A DNA stretch of 34,305 nucleotides from NCBI GenBank assembly GCA_003527225.1, contig DPXQ01000170.1, forward strand, positions 1-34,305. The letters run 5' to 3'. Origin of the DNA: Rhizobium sp. Lineage in GTDB: Bacteria > Pseudomonadota > Alphaproteobacteria > Rhizobiales > Rhizobiaceae. The translations under genes and the position numbers were made by a program. Of this stretch, positions 6,596-14,833 are shown one piece after another (the first letter of the stretch is position 1; every line of letters begins with the position of its first letter). A model generated the notes under the pieces. That model ran no database searches. It worked only from the letters and a program-made list of their open reading frames with translations, and was not told the origin of the DNA.

Positions 6596-6618
6596 GCCGC
6601 GCCGCGTGCCGGCGCGGC
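6596..6618 (+). promoter_or_regulatory. GC-only hairpin between chaperone and ATPase genes
   Basis: GCCGCGCCG (6596-6604) and CGGCGCGGC (6610-6618) form a perfect nine-pair stem with a five-base loop, followed eight bases later by TTTT (6627-6630). It lies between the chaperone stop and the ATPase ribosome-binding site. It could partly terminate transcription or protect the chaperone mRNA so that more chaperone than pump is made. Confidence 0.4.
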
Positions 6619-6662
6619 AGGCACGCTTTTCCGACATGGATGAAGATGAAAGGAGCGAGGAG

Positions 6663-8612
6663 ATGAGCAATCTTGTCAGCAGGATCAAGAGCGCCTTCGT
6701 GCATCCGGCACGGCGGCGTTTCTGGCTGACGGTCGGCAGCGGCGGGTTGATCGCGGCCGGTCTTCTGGCGCGCTACGGCTTCGGCATGGTCGAGGCATGG
6801 ACCGCGCTGATGGTCGCGGCCGCATTTCTTGCCGGCTCCGACATCGCGATCCGTGCCTGGCGCTCGCTGCGTGTAAAGCATTTCAGCATCGAATTGCTCG
6901 TCACCGTCGCGGCGGTCGGCGCGCTCATTATTGGCGAAGTCTGGGAGTCGGCGGCCGTCACCTTCCTGTTCATGTTCGGCGGCTGGCTGGAGGCGCGCAC
7001 CATGGGGCAGACCCGTGGCGCGCTGAAGGCATTGCTTGATGCCGCGCCCGCCACCGCGACCGTGCTGCGCGACGGCGATCCCGTCGAGGTGCCGGCGCAT
7101 ATGGTCCAGCTTGGCGAGACCGTGCTGGTCAGGGCCGGTCAACGCATCCCGGTGGATGGTGAAGTAACCGAAGGCACCGCCGCCGTCAGCGAGGCGGCGA
7201 TTACCGGTGAGCCGATGCCGGCCGAGAAAGCGCCTGGCAGCCACGTCCATGCAGGAACGATCGCCGAGAACGGGTTGCTGCGCATCCGCGCCACCAATGT
7301 CGGCGCCGACACCACCCTTGCCCGCATTATTCAGCGCGTCGAGGAAGCGCAGGAGGAAAAGGCCCCGAGCCAGCGCATGATCGAGCGCTTTGCGCAATGG
7401 TATACGCCGTCGATCATCGGGCTCGCGGTCGCCGCCTTCGCGGTGACGCAGGACATCCGCCTGGCGCTGACGCTGCTGGTCGTCGGTTGCCCCGGCGCGC
7501 TGGTCATCTCGACGCCGGTCTCCATCGTCGCCGGCATCGGCCGGGCGGCGCGCAGCGGCATCCTGATCAAGGGCGGCCAGCATCTGGAAAGTGCGGGCCG
7601 CATCGATACGCTGGCGCTCGACAAGACCGGCACGCTGACGGAAGGCAAGCCGCAGCTCGCCTCTATCGTCGCGCTCGGCGGCATTGCCGAGGCCGAGTTG
7701 CTGCATCTGGCTGCGACCGCCGAGACCGGATCGACCCATCCGCTCGGCCGTCCGATCGTCGAGGCCGGCCGCGAGCAGGGGCCGCTTTCCACGCTCGAAT
7801 CGCTGGAGGAACATGCCGGCATGGGCCTGAGCGCCCGCATCGACGGCCGCATCATCGCCGCCGGCAACCGGCGCCTCATGGACACGCTCGGCATTGCGCT
7901 GGGCCAGGAGGGCGAAGCCGCTCTGGACCGTCTGCTGTCCAATGGCCAGACGCCGATCCTGGTGGCGCGTGACGGGCAGTTGATCGGGATGCTGGGCATG
8001 TCCGACATGGCCCGTGAAGGCGCGGCGGAAGCCATCACCCGGCTGCGTAACATCGGCATAGGCCGTGTGGTCATGCTGACCGGCGACCAGCATGGCGCAG
8101 CCGAAGCCATCGCCCGCGAGGTCGGTATCGACGAGGTCCATGCCGGGCTGATGCCCGAGGACAAGCTGGAACTGATCCGGAAGATGAAGGCGGATGGCGC
8201 GCATGTCGCCATGGTCGGCGACGGCATCAACGATGCCCCCGCTCTTGCCGCCGCCGACACCTCGATCGCCATGGGCGCCGCCGGCAGCGACGTCGCCATC
8301 GAGACCGCCGACATCGCGCTCCTGAAAGACGATCTCGGCAAGATCCCCGAGGCGATGGCGATCTCGCGCGCAACGCTGGGCAATATGCGCCAGAACCTCG
8401 TCATCGCACTGGTGACGGTGGCCGGACTGCTGGCGGGCGTGTTCTCCGGCAATGTCCATATGGCCGGCGGCATGCTGGTCCACCAACTTTCGGTGCTGAT
8501 CGTCATCGCCAACGGCATGCGCCTTCTGCGCATGCCGAAGACGACCGCACCCGGCGGGAGGGCCTCAAAGGTCGCCACCGCCCGGCCCGCAACTGTGGCC
8601 GCGCGAGGCTGA
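6663..8612 (+). CDS. P1B-type heavy-metal ATPase with CPG motif
   Basis: A 649-residue metal-translocating P-type ATPase without N-terminal metal-binding domain. The order of motifs is two N-terminal membrane pairs (about 20-105), TGEP (181-184, where most have TGES), the transmembrane metal motif CPG (276-278, in place of CPC or SPC), phosphorylation site D320 in DKTGTLT, the HP locus at 359-360 (GSTHPLG), GDGINDAPAL (519-528), and a final membrane helix with HQLSVLIVIANGMRLL. CPG is uncommon and does not place it in the well-studied Cu, Zn/Cd or Co classes, so the metal is uncertain. The start at 6663 is chosen because GGAGCGAGGAG precedes it; a TTG at 6573 overlapping the chaperone stop would add a low-complexity 30-residue leader. 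A terminator follows at 8623. Confidence 0.88.
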   Translation: MSNLVSRIKSAFVHPARRRFWLTVGSGGLIAAGLLARYGFGMVEAWTALMVAAAFLAGSDIAIRAWRSLRVKHFSIELLVTVAAVGALIIGEVWESAAVTFLFMFGGWLEARTMGQTRGALKALLDAAPATATVLRDGDPVEVPAHMVQLGETVLVRAGQRIPVDGEVTEGTAAVSEAAITGEPMPAEKAPGSHVHAGTIAENGLLRIRATNVGADTTLARIIQRVEEAQEEKAPSQRMIERFAQWYTPSIIGLAVAAFAVTQDIRLALTLLVVGCPGALVISTPVSIVAGIGRAARSGILIKGGQHLESAGRIDTLALDKTGTLTEGKPQLASIVALGGIAEAELLHLAATAETGSTHPLGRPIVEAGREQGPLSTLESLEEHAGMGLSARIDGRIIAAGNRRLMDTLGIALGQEGEAALDRLLSNGQTPILVARDGQLIGMLGMSDMAREGAAEAITRLRNIGIGRVVMLTGDQHGAAEAIAREVGIDEVHAGLMPEDKLELIRKMKADGAHVAMVGDGINDAPALAAADTSIAMGAAGSDVAIETADIALLKDDLGKIPEAMAISRATLGNMRQNLVIALVTVAGLLAGVFSGNVHMAGGMLVHQLSVLIVIANGMRLLRMPKTTAPGGRASKVATARPATVAARG

Positions 8613-8622
8613 AGCCTCCTCG

Positions 8623-8656
8623 CAGACCCCGCAGCGATGCGGAGTCTGTTGTTTTT
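8623..8656 (+). terminator. Intrinsic terminator of the chaperone-ATPase unit
   Basis: CAGACCCCGC (8623-8632) and GCGGAGTCTG (8639-8648) pair in nine of ten positions around a six-base loop and are followed by TTGTTTTT. It sits 10 bases after the ATPase stop and has all parts of a Rho-independent terminator on the plus strand. Confidence 0.8.
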
Positions 8657-8704
8657 GCGACGTCAACCCTGTCTCATCGCTCGCATTTGTCGGAAAGGAT
8701 CGAC

Positions 8705-9349
8705 ATGAATGCCAGGACCGCCCCATGGAACGACGTTTTCGACTTCTGGTTTCCCGAAGGCCGCTCCTCACAGATAAAGGCTGAAACTCACCGCGATCAC
8801 TGGTCGTGGCGGCTGCACGGCGGAGCGGATGACATGATCGTCGAGCGCTTCGCCGACCTCACGAGAAGCGCAGCTTCAGGCGATCTCGACGACTGGACCA
8901 GCGACCCCGAAGGCAGGCTGGCGCTAATCATCGTGCTCGACCAGTTCTCGCGCTCGCTCTGGCGCAACACACAGCGCGCATTCGCGCAGGACCCTGCCGC
9001 GCTGTCGCTGGCGATGGAGGGGTTTTCGAACGGCCACTACGCATCGCTGGACATGCCCTGGTTCAGAATCGTCTACAGTCAGCCCCTTGGCCATTGCGAA
9101 GGCCCGGATCACCTCGCGCGCATCGACCTGCTCATCAGGCTTCGCGAAGAGATAGCGGCGGAAGCGTCCGCTTCCCTTCAACCGATATACCAGTCGCTGG
9201 TGGATCAGGCTGGCGACGTACGCAAGGTCATCGCCGCTTTCGACCGTCATCCGCACCGCAATAACGTCCTCGGCCGAGAATCGACGCCGGCGGAAGAAGC
9301 TTACATCGCCGGAAGGGATTTCCCGCACGAAAGGGCGTTTCAGGCGTGA
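8705..9349 (+). CDS. DUF924 family protein
   Basis: A 214-residue DUF924 family protein (TPR-like helical fold, function unknown). Family hallmarks are the N-terminal VFDFWFPEG, the LALIIVLDQFSRSLWRNTQRAFAQD block, and the C-terminal FDRHPHRNNVLGRESTPAEEAYI. The start is the ATG at 8705, preceded by AAGGA; an in-frame TTG at 8687 lies upstream of that site and is unlikely. It follows the ATPase terminator, so it probably has its own promoter. The heme-protein gene follows 96 bases later on the same strand. Nothing in the sequence indicates a direct metal role; DUF924 genes are scattered among genomic contexts. Confidence 0.88.
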   Translation: MNARTAPWNDVFDFWFPEGRSSQIKAETHRDHWSWRLHGGADDMIVERFADLTRSAASGDLDDWTSDPEGRLALIIVLDQFSRSLWRNTQRAFAQDPAALSLAMEGFSNGHYASLDMPWFRIVYSQPLGHCEGPDHLARIDLLIRLREEIAAEASASLQPIYQSLVDQAGDVRKVIAAFDRHPHRNNVLGRESTPAEEAYIAGRDFPHERAFQA

Positions 9350-9445
9350 CGCCTGGAGGCGAAGCGCATCGCGGGTTGATGCTTTCGTCGGCTGCTCGGG
9401 TAGATTACGGTTGTTGCGTATTCATATTCTCTGGAAGGAAAAAAC

Positions 9446-9676
9446 ATGGCTGACATCTGGCTTCCCTCACTCAAGACAGCGACCCCGCAGGAGGGGTTCG
9501 ACCTTGCCACCAAAATGGCGCGGGTCGGCGTCAAGGTCACCCAACCGTCCGCAGAAATTCGCGACAAGCTGCGCGCGGCTTACGATCAGGACACCGCGCA
9601 ACTGATCGCCTCCTCACAGGTGATCGCCATCCATTTCCAGACGGTGGCGGCCGCCAACAATTACTGGCGCGACTGA
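9446..9676 (+). CDS. Hexameric tyrosine-coordinated heme protein (HTHP)
   Basis: A 76-residue protein that matches the HTHP family known from marine Rhodobacteraceae, a small hexameric heme protein in which tyrosine is the axial ligand; the characterised member has peroxidase and catalase activity. Recognisable parts are the start WLPSLKTATPQEGFDLA, the middle VKVTQPSAEIRDKLRAAY with Y46 as the probable heme ligand, and the C-terminus FQTVAAANNYWRD. Length is as in the family and there is no signal peptide, so it is cytoplasmic. GGAAGG precedes the ATG. It is convergent with copA, and its stop codon lies inside a long hairpin. A role in peroxide defence during copper stress is a reasonable inference. 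Confidence 0.85.
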   Translation: MADIWLPSLKTATPQEGFDLATKMARVGVKVTQPSAEIRDKLRAAYDQDTAQLIASSQVIAIHFQTVAAANNYWRD

Positions 9677-9714
9677 CGCCCTCGCCTACGACTGACGCCA
9701 GGGCGTCAGTCGCG
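9668..9714. terminator. Long hairpin between convergent heme-protein and copA genes
   Basis: A 15-base arm (9668-9682) pairs perfectly with 9700-9714; the core is CGACTGACGCCCT with AGGGCGTCAGTCG. The loop is 17 bases and contains another copy of GACTGACGCC (9690-9699). The left arm covers the heme-protein stop codon, and the right arm ends 12 bases before the copA stop. There is no T-run on either strand, so it would act as a bidirectional barrier or 3' stabiliser rather than a classical terminator. Confidence 0.6.
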
Positions 9715-9726
9715 TCAGCGTTTCAG

Positions 9727-12078
9727 TCACAGTTTCAGACCCCGCAACCGCAGCGCGTTGGCGATGACGCTGACCGACGACAGCGACATGGCGGCTGCTG
9801 CGATGATCGGTGACAGGAGCAGGCCGAAAGAAGGGTAGAGCACGCCTGCGGCAACCGGGATGCCGGCGGCATTGTAGATGAAGGCGAAGAACAGGTTCTG
9901 GCGGATGTTCGCCATCGTCGCCTCGGATAACCGCCGCGCCTTGACGATCCCCATCAGATCGCCCTTGAGCAGGGTGACGCCGGCGCTTTCGATGGCGACA
10001 TCGGTGCCCGAGCCCATGGCGATCCCGACATCGGCGGCGGCAAGCGCGGGCGCGTCGTTGACGCCGTCGCCCGCCATCGCCACCACCCGGCCTTCTGCCT
10101 TGAGCCGGCTTATGACCGCGCTCTTTGCGTCCGGCAGCACGTCCGCTTCAACCTCATCGATGCCGAGTTGCCGCGCGACGGCTTCGGCCGTGGTTTTATT
10201 GTCGCCGGTCAGCATGACGATGCGGATGCCCTCGCCATGCAGCGCGTTCAGCGCCTCCTGCGTCGTCGCCTTGACCGGATCGGCGATGGCGAAGATGCCG
10301 CCGGCCCTGCCATCGATCCCGATATAGATCGCGGTGGCGCCATCATGACGCAACGCATCTGCCTGGCCGGACAATTCCGCAACGTCGACGTCGTGTTCCT
10401 TGAGGAACACCGCATTGCCGACCACGATCGCCTTGCCTTCGACGCTGCCGAGCGCGCCCTTGCCAAGCGGAGAGTCGAAATCCACTACGGGCGGGATGGC
10501 GATGCCCTTCTTCTCCGCCGCCTCCACGATCGCCAATGCCAGCGGATGTTCCGACGCCTTCTCGACACCGGCGGCAAGCCGCAGGATTTCCGTTTCGTCG
10601 AAGCCGGCCGCCGCAACGACCGCCGTCACCGACGGCTTGCCCTCGGTGAGCGTGCCGGTCTTGTCGACCACCAGCGTGTCGACCTTTTCCATATGCTCGA
10701 GCGCCTCGGCGTTCTTGATCAGGACGCCGGCACTAGCGCCCTTGCCGACGCCAACCATGATCGACATTGGCGTCGCCAGCCCAAGTGCGCAGGGACACGC
10801 GATGATCAGCACCGAAACGGCCACGACCAGCCCATAGGCAAAGCGCGGCTCCGGCCCCCAGATGCCCCAGACAATGAAGGCGAGAATTGCGATGACGATG
10901 ACCAGCGGTACGAACCAGCCCGAGACGTGGTCGGCCATGCGCTGGATCGGCGCACGCGAACGCTGCGCATCGGCGACCATCTGGACGATCCGCGACAGCA
11001 TCGTATCGCGGCCGACCTTTTCCGCACGGATCACCAGCGCCCCGGTCTGGTTCAGCGTACCGCCGATGACCTGATCGCCCACAGTGCGGGTGACAGGCAT
11101 GGATTCGCCGGTAACCATCGCCTCGTCGAGCGATGAGCGTCCGTCCTCCACCACGCCATCGACCGGCACGGTCTCGCCGGGCCGCACGCGCAGCCTGTCG
11201 CCGAGAATAACGTGCTCGACCGGCACGTCTTCCTCTGTGCCGTCATCGCCGATGCGCCGCGCCGTCTTCGGCGCCAGATCAAGCAGCGCCCTGATCGCGC
11301 CCGAGGTCTGTTCGCGGGCGCGCAGTTCCAGCACTTGGCCAAGCAGCACCAGAACGGTGATGACCGCCGCCGCCTCGAAATAGACCGCGACCGTGCCATC
11401 TTCCGCGCGGAAAGCGGCGGGGAAAATTCCCGGCGCAAGGGCGGCGACGATGCTGTAGGCCCAGGCGACGCCGGTGCCCATGGCGATCAAAGTGAACATG
11501 TTGAGGCTGCGATTGATCAGCGAGGCCCAGGCGCGCTCGAAAAACGGCCATCCGCACCACAAAACCACCGGCGTCGCCAGAACGAGCTGAATCCAGATCG
11601 ATATCCGCATTGGCACCAGATGGTGCAGGGCCGGGAAAAGATGACCGCCCATTTCGAGCACGAAGACCGGAGCGGCGAGAACCAGCCCGATCCAGAAACG
11701 CCGTGTCATGTCGGCGAGTTCGGGGCTGGGGCCGCTGTCGGCCGTCACCACCAGCGGCTCCAGCGCCATGCCGCAGATCGGGCAGCTTCCCGGCCCGTCC
11801 TGCCGGATCTCGGGATGCATCGGGCAGGTCCAGATCGCGCCCTCGGGCGCTTCCGGTATGGGCGACGCTTCCCCTGCAAGATATCGCGCCGGGTCCGCCT
11901 CGAATTTCGCATTGCAGGACGCCGAGCAGAAATAGTGAGTGTGGCCCCCATGGGTCAGGCGATGTTCTGCGGTTTGCGGGTCGACCTCCATCCCGCAGAC
12001 CGGGTCCGTCACAAGATGCGCATGACCCGAATGGTCATGATCATGCGAATGGTGCCGATGCTCATCGTGTCCGTTCAT
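9727..12078 (-). CDS. copA: Cu(I)-exporting P1B-1 ATPase with YHS and HMBD domains
   Basis: A 783-residue copper-exporting ATPase. The N-terminus is a histidine-rich tail (residues 1-22), a YHS domain (about 23-68: [18 protein letters not shown]) and a heavy-metal-binding domain (83-108: [21 protein letters not shown]). Then come the usual eight membrane helices, TGES (323-326), the metal motif CPC (428-430), D472 in DKTGTLT, SEHPLA (509-514), [12 protein letters not shown] in helix 7 and MSLSS in helix 8, the set that defines the Cu(I) class. It exports Cu(I) or Ag(I) from the cytoplasm. The flavin oxidoreductase gene lies 35 bases upstream on the same strand, so the two form an operon. The YHS/HMBD start replaces the more common pair of HMA domains. 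Confidence 0.93.
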   Translation of the reverse strand: MNGHDEHRHHSHDHDHSGHAHLVTDPVCGMEVDPQTAEHRLTHGGHTHYFCSASCNAKFEADPARYLAGEASPIPEAPEGAIWTCPMHPEIRQDGPGSCPICGMALEPLVVTADSGPSPELADMTRRFWIGLVLAAPVFVLEMGGHLFPALHHLVPMRISIWIQLVLATPVVLWCGWPFFERAWASLINRSLNMFTLIAMGTGVAWAYSIVAALAPGIFPAAFRAEDGTVAVYFEAAAVITVLVLLGQVLELRAREQTSGAIRALLDLAPKTARRIGDDGTEEDVPVEHVILGDRLRVRPGETVPVDGVVEDGRSSLDEAMVTGESMPVTRTVGDQVIGGTLNQTGALVIRAEKVGRDTMLSRIVQMVADAQRSRAPIQRMADHVSGWFVPLVIVIAILAFIVWGIWGPEPRFAYGLVVAVSVLIIACPCALGLATPMSIMVGVGKGASAGVLIKNAEALEHMEKVDTLVVDKTGTLTEGKPSVTAVVAAAGFDETEILRLAAGVEKASEHPLALAIVEAAEKKGIAIPPVVDFDSPLGKGALGSVEGKAIVVGNAVFLKEHDVDVAELSGQADALRHDGATAIYIGIDGRAGGIFAIADPVKATTQEALNALHGEGIRIVMLTGDNKTTAEAVARQLGIDEVEADVLPDAKSAVISRLKAEGRVVAMAGDGVNDAPALAAADVGIAMGSGTDVAIESAGVTLLKGDLMGIVKARRLSEATMANIRQNLFFAFIYNAAGIPVAAGVLYPSFGLLLSPIIAAAAMSLSSVSVIANALRLRGLKL

Positions 12079-12113
12079 TCTCTAACCCGCCGCCTCAATG
12101 GAACTTGGAAAAC

Positions 12114-13505
12114 TCATCGTTTCGCTACGTTGCCAAATAGCGCGTTCAGCCCCTCGGCCATTGTCGGGTGCGCAAGAACCGCATCGCGCAGGACACTGTA
12201 GGACAGACCGCCAAGCATGGCCGCCTGCACCACGGCCATCACTTCCCCGGCCTCCGAGCCGATCATGGTAAAGCCTGCGATCCGATCCTGCGGATCGACC
12301 AGCGCCTTCATGAAGCCCGCGGTCTGCGATGTCGTCCGTGTCCGCAGCACCGCCTTCATCGGCAGTTTGACGACGCGCAAATCCATTCCATTGGCCCGCG
12401 CTTGCGCCTCGCTCATGCCGATGCGGGCCAGCGGCGGGTCGATGAACATGCAATAGGGCATCAGCCGCCCGGTGGTCGTTCTGTCTCCACCGTCGAGATT
12501 GTCCCGGATTATTCGGAAATCATCTAGCGAAGCGTGGGTGAATTGCGGACTTCCCGCGCATTCGCCGATGGCCCAAACGTCCTTTGCGGTCGTCTCCAGG
12601 CGATCGTTCACCTTGATGGTGCCGGGATCCGTCAGCGCAACCCCTGCCTCTTCAAGGCCGATGCCTCGCGTGTTGGGCGTGCGGCCGGCTGCAACCAGAA
12701 TGTCTGTGCCTTCGATCATTCTCGAACCATCCGGCGTCCGAACGGTGACGCGCACGCTTCCGGCTGATCGGCCCTCCACGTTCGCAACTTCAGCCGACAA
12801 AAGCACCTCGACGCCCTCCGCCTCCAGGATCAGTCGGACCTCGTCGGAAACATCCTCATCCTCGCGCTTCAGCAGCCGCGGGCCACGGTCCACAACTGTG
12901 ACGCGACTGCCGAAACGTCGATACGCCTGGGCAAGTTCAAGGCCGACATAGCCTCCGCCGAGAACAATCAGATGTGCCGGCAACCGGTCCAGTTCGAGCG
13001 CCTCGATATGAGTGAGCGGCCTGGTCTCGGCGAGGCCGGGAACAGGCGGAATGGTTGCATGCGTCCCAAGATTGAGGAACAGCTTTTCAGTGGCGAGCCG
13101 CCGCATCCCGCCGTCGTTCAAGGCAACTTGAATCGTCCCAGGCGCGACGAGGCGTGCATTGCCCATGACGAGTTCCGCGCCGGTCGCCTCGTAGCGCTCG
13201 AGATGAAACGCCACGAGGCTCTCGACCATGGCGCGCTTGCGCGCCACAACCGTCTTCATGTCGACCGAGACGGGGCCGGCGACAACGCCATACTCCCCGG
13301 CATGGGCAACGGTATGAGCGACACCCGCGCTCCAGATCTCGTTCTTGCTGGGCAGGCAGTTGATGTTGGGACACGAACCGCCGATCCAGCGCCGCTCCAT
13401 GACGGCTACCTTCTGGCCGGCTTGCGCCATATCCCAGGCGAGGTATTTGCCGCCCTCGCCACTGCCGATCACGACAGCGTCGTAGCGCTCCGCTTCCGTC
13501 ATCAA
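12114..13505 (-). CDS. MerA-like FAD/NAD(P) disulfide oxidoreductase
   Basis: A 463-residue class I pyridine nucleotide-disulfide oxidoreductase, related to dihydrolipoyl dehydrogenase and mercuric reductase. FAD-binding GSGEGG is near residue 14. The redox-active disulfide is CPNINC (C45, C50) within GGSCPNINCLPSKN, and the NAD(P) motif is GGGYVGLE. The second FAD motif reads AIGECA, and the dimer-interface HPTMAE is near the C-terminus. It lacks the MerA N-terminal HMA domain and the C-terminal cysteine pair, so it is not a standard mercuric reductase. Standing first in a probable operon with copA, it may reduce a metal ion or a thiol or disulfide under copper stress; that is inference from position. 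Confidence 0.82.
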   Translation of the reverse strand: MMTEAERYDAVVIGSGEGGKYLAWDMAQAGQKVAVMERRWIGGSCPNINCLPSKNEIWSAGVAHTVAHAGEYGVVAGPVSVDMKTVVARKRAMVESLVAFHLERYEATGAELVMGNARLVAPGTIQVALNDGGMRRLATEKLFLNLGTHATIPPVPGLAETRPLTHIEALELDRLPAHLIVLGGGYVGLELAQAYRRFGSRVTVVDRGPRLLKREDEDVSDEVRLILEAEGVEVLLSAEVANVEGRSAGSVRVTVRTPDGSRMIEGTDILVAAGRTPNTRGIGLEEAGVALTDPGTIKVNDRLETTAKDVWAIGECAGSPQFTHASLDDFRIIRDNLDGGDRTTTGRLMPYCMFIDPPLARIGMSEAQARANGMDLRVVKLPMKAVLRTRTTSQTAGFMKALVDPQDRIAGFTMIGSEAGEVMAVVQAAMLGGLSYSVLRDAVLAHPTMAEGLNALFGNVAKR

Positions 13506-13794
13506 CTACGTATCCTTCTGCAACAGCGACTCACCGCACGATGAAAATATGGCGCTCGGACATATATGCGGAATCATGTCATACTCTTGCGGGGTCGAAC
13601 AATTACTGTTGCTTTTGCGGGCGGCCCCTTGAGGTGGCCTTACTGCCAGTATCCGTGCCGTCGCATCATTTCCAGGCCACGGCCTTAAAATGGGCCGGGA
13701 TCATGGAGTGGAGTGGGTTCTGCTCCGGCTGTATTGCCCGGAAAGGGAACATGCTGGCTGCACAGGATTGGCCGACTTTCTGTAGGAGAAAATC
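13506..13794. other. Divergent intergenic region, oxidoreductase / acetoin reductase
   Basis: About 290 bases between divergent genes, so both promoters should lie here. A plus-strand open frame covers most of it but has no similarity I recognise and no ribosome-binding site. Short dyads are present (for example GACAT and ATGTC arms near 13558-13579), but no convincing MerR/CueR-type operator was found. GTAGGAG at 13784-13790 is the acetoin reductase ribosome-binding site. Confidence 0.4.
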
Positions 13795-14574
13795 ATGTCG
13801 TTGAATGGCAAAGTCATTTTGGTAACCGGCGCTGGCCAGGGGATCGGACGCGGTATTGCGCTGCGGCTTGCAAAGGAAGGCGCTGATCTCGCGCTGGCCG
13901 ACGTCAAGGCCGATAAGCTCGACTCCGTTCGCAAGGAAGTCGAAGCGCTCGGACGCAAGGCCACCACCGTCGTCGCCGATGTCAGCAAGCGCGACGAAGT
14001 CTACGCCGCCATCGACCATGCAGAGAAGCAACTCGGCGGGTTCGACGTCATGGTCAACAATGCCGGCATCGCCCAGGTCAAGCCGATCGCCGACGTCACG
14101 CCCGAGGACATGGACCTGATCTTCCGGATCAATGTCGACGGCGTGCTCTGGGGCATCCAGGCGGCTTCGCAGAAATTCAAGGATCGAGGTCAGAAGGGCA
14201 AGATCATCAATGCCTGCTCGATTGCCGGACATGACGGCTTCGCCATGCTCGGCGTCTATTCGGCAACCAAGTTCGCCGTGCGTGCGCTGACGCAAGCCGC
14301 CGCCAAGGAATATGCCAGCGCGGGCATCACGGTGAACGCCTACTGCCCCGGCATCGTCGGCACCGACATGTGGGTGGAGATCGACGAGCGCTTTTCCGAG
14401 ATCACCGGAACGCCGAAGGGCGAAACCTACAAGAAATACGTCGAGGGCATCGCTTTGGGCCGCGCGCAGACACCGGAGGACGTGGCAGCGTTGGTCGCCT
14501 TCCTCGCGGGCGCCGATTCCGACTACATCACGGGACAGTCGATCCTGACCGATGGCGGTATCGTCTATCGATAA
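13795..14574 (+). CDS. budC: Acetoin (diacetyl) reductase, SDR family
   Basis: A 259-residue classical short-chain dehydrogenase. The Rossmann motif TGAGQGIG is at residues 11-18 and NNAGIA follows near residue 90. The catalytic Ser/Tyr/Lys are in ACSIAGHDG and [14 protein letters not shown], and the C-terminus is [18 protein letters not shown]. The stretches [33 protein letters not shown] and [30 protein letters not shown] are typical of (S)-acetoin-forming diacetyl reductase / meso-2,3-butanediol dehydrogenase (BudC). It interconverts diacetyl, acetoin and 2,3-butanediol with NAD(H). No acetolactate synthase or decarboxylase is nearby, so it stands alone. A strong ribosome-binding site, GTAGGAG, precedes the ATG. 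The link to the surrounding metal genes is unclear; it may be general carbonyl or redox detoxification. Confidence 0.82.
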   Translation: MSLNGKVILVTGAGQGIGRGIALRLAKEGADLALADVKADKLDSVRKEVEALGRKATTVVADVSKRDEVYAAIDHAEKQLGGFDVMVNNAGIAQVKPIADVTPEDMDLIFRINVDGVLWGIQAASQKFKDRGQKGKIINACSIAGHDGFAMLGVYSATKFAVRALTQAAAKEYASAGITVNAYCPGIVGTDMWVEIDERFSEITGTPKGETYKKYVEGIALGRAQTPEDVAALVAFLAGADSDYITGQSILTDGGIVYR

Positions 14575-14833
14575 AGCCGCCTGCCAAATCGCGAACGTTC
14601 AGAAGCGCCCACACCGGGAAACGGCCTTGTGAGAATTTTTCTCTCCAGCGGAATGGTTCCGTCTGGAAGAACCGCGTTTTGTCGGAGAGAATTGTTCTCT
14701 TGTTGCTTGGCATGGTCATCGCCGCCTTCGGTCGCCATTCGCACTACAGGTTCTTGACCGGCAATCGACACCTGCTGAAGATCGATCGGTTTCCTCATCT
14801 ACGCGCGTTTCGAGCGGGATTGCCGTCATCCGG
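14575..14833. repeat. Palindromes between convergent genes
   Basis: No gene was seen. Two 13-base palindromes of form GAGAA-NNN-TTCTC lie at 14631-14643 and 14687-14699. Between them is a hairpin, TCCAGCGGAA (14644-14653) with TTCCGTCTGGA (14657-14667), a ten-pair stem with one bulged base. The position between the convergent acetoin reductase and P1B-4 ATPase genes suggests a shared termination region; the paired palindromes could also be a protein-binding site. Confidence 0.4.

Noticed and set aside
6549..8486. Very long minus-strand open frame (645 codons) opposite the CPG ATPase
   Set aside because: Low-complexity His/Arg/Asp/Gly-rich product typical of the complement of a GC-rich gene; the plus strand carries all ATPase motifs.
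10168..11136. Plus-strand open frame of 322 codons opposite copA
   Set aside because: Composition is that of an antisense frame and it lies wholly inside the copper ATPase.
12114..13505. Calling the flavin oxidoreductase merA
   Set aside because: No N-terminal HMA domain and no C-terminal cysteine pair; no merR, merT or merP nearby.
13558..13579. MerR/CueR-type operator between the oxidoreductase and acetoin reductase genes
   Set aside because: Only five-base arms with no 19-base-spaced -35/-10 boxes around them.
13541..13804. Cysteine-containing small plus-strand frame before the acetoin reductase
   Set aside because: It crosses the reductase start codon in another frame, covers the divergent promoter region, lacks a ribosome-binding site and matches no family I recognise.
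14644..14667. Intrinsic terminator call for the hairpin between convergent genes
   Set aside because: Good stem but no T-run on either strand; kept only as part of the palindromic region.
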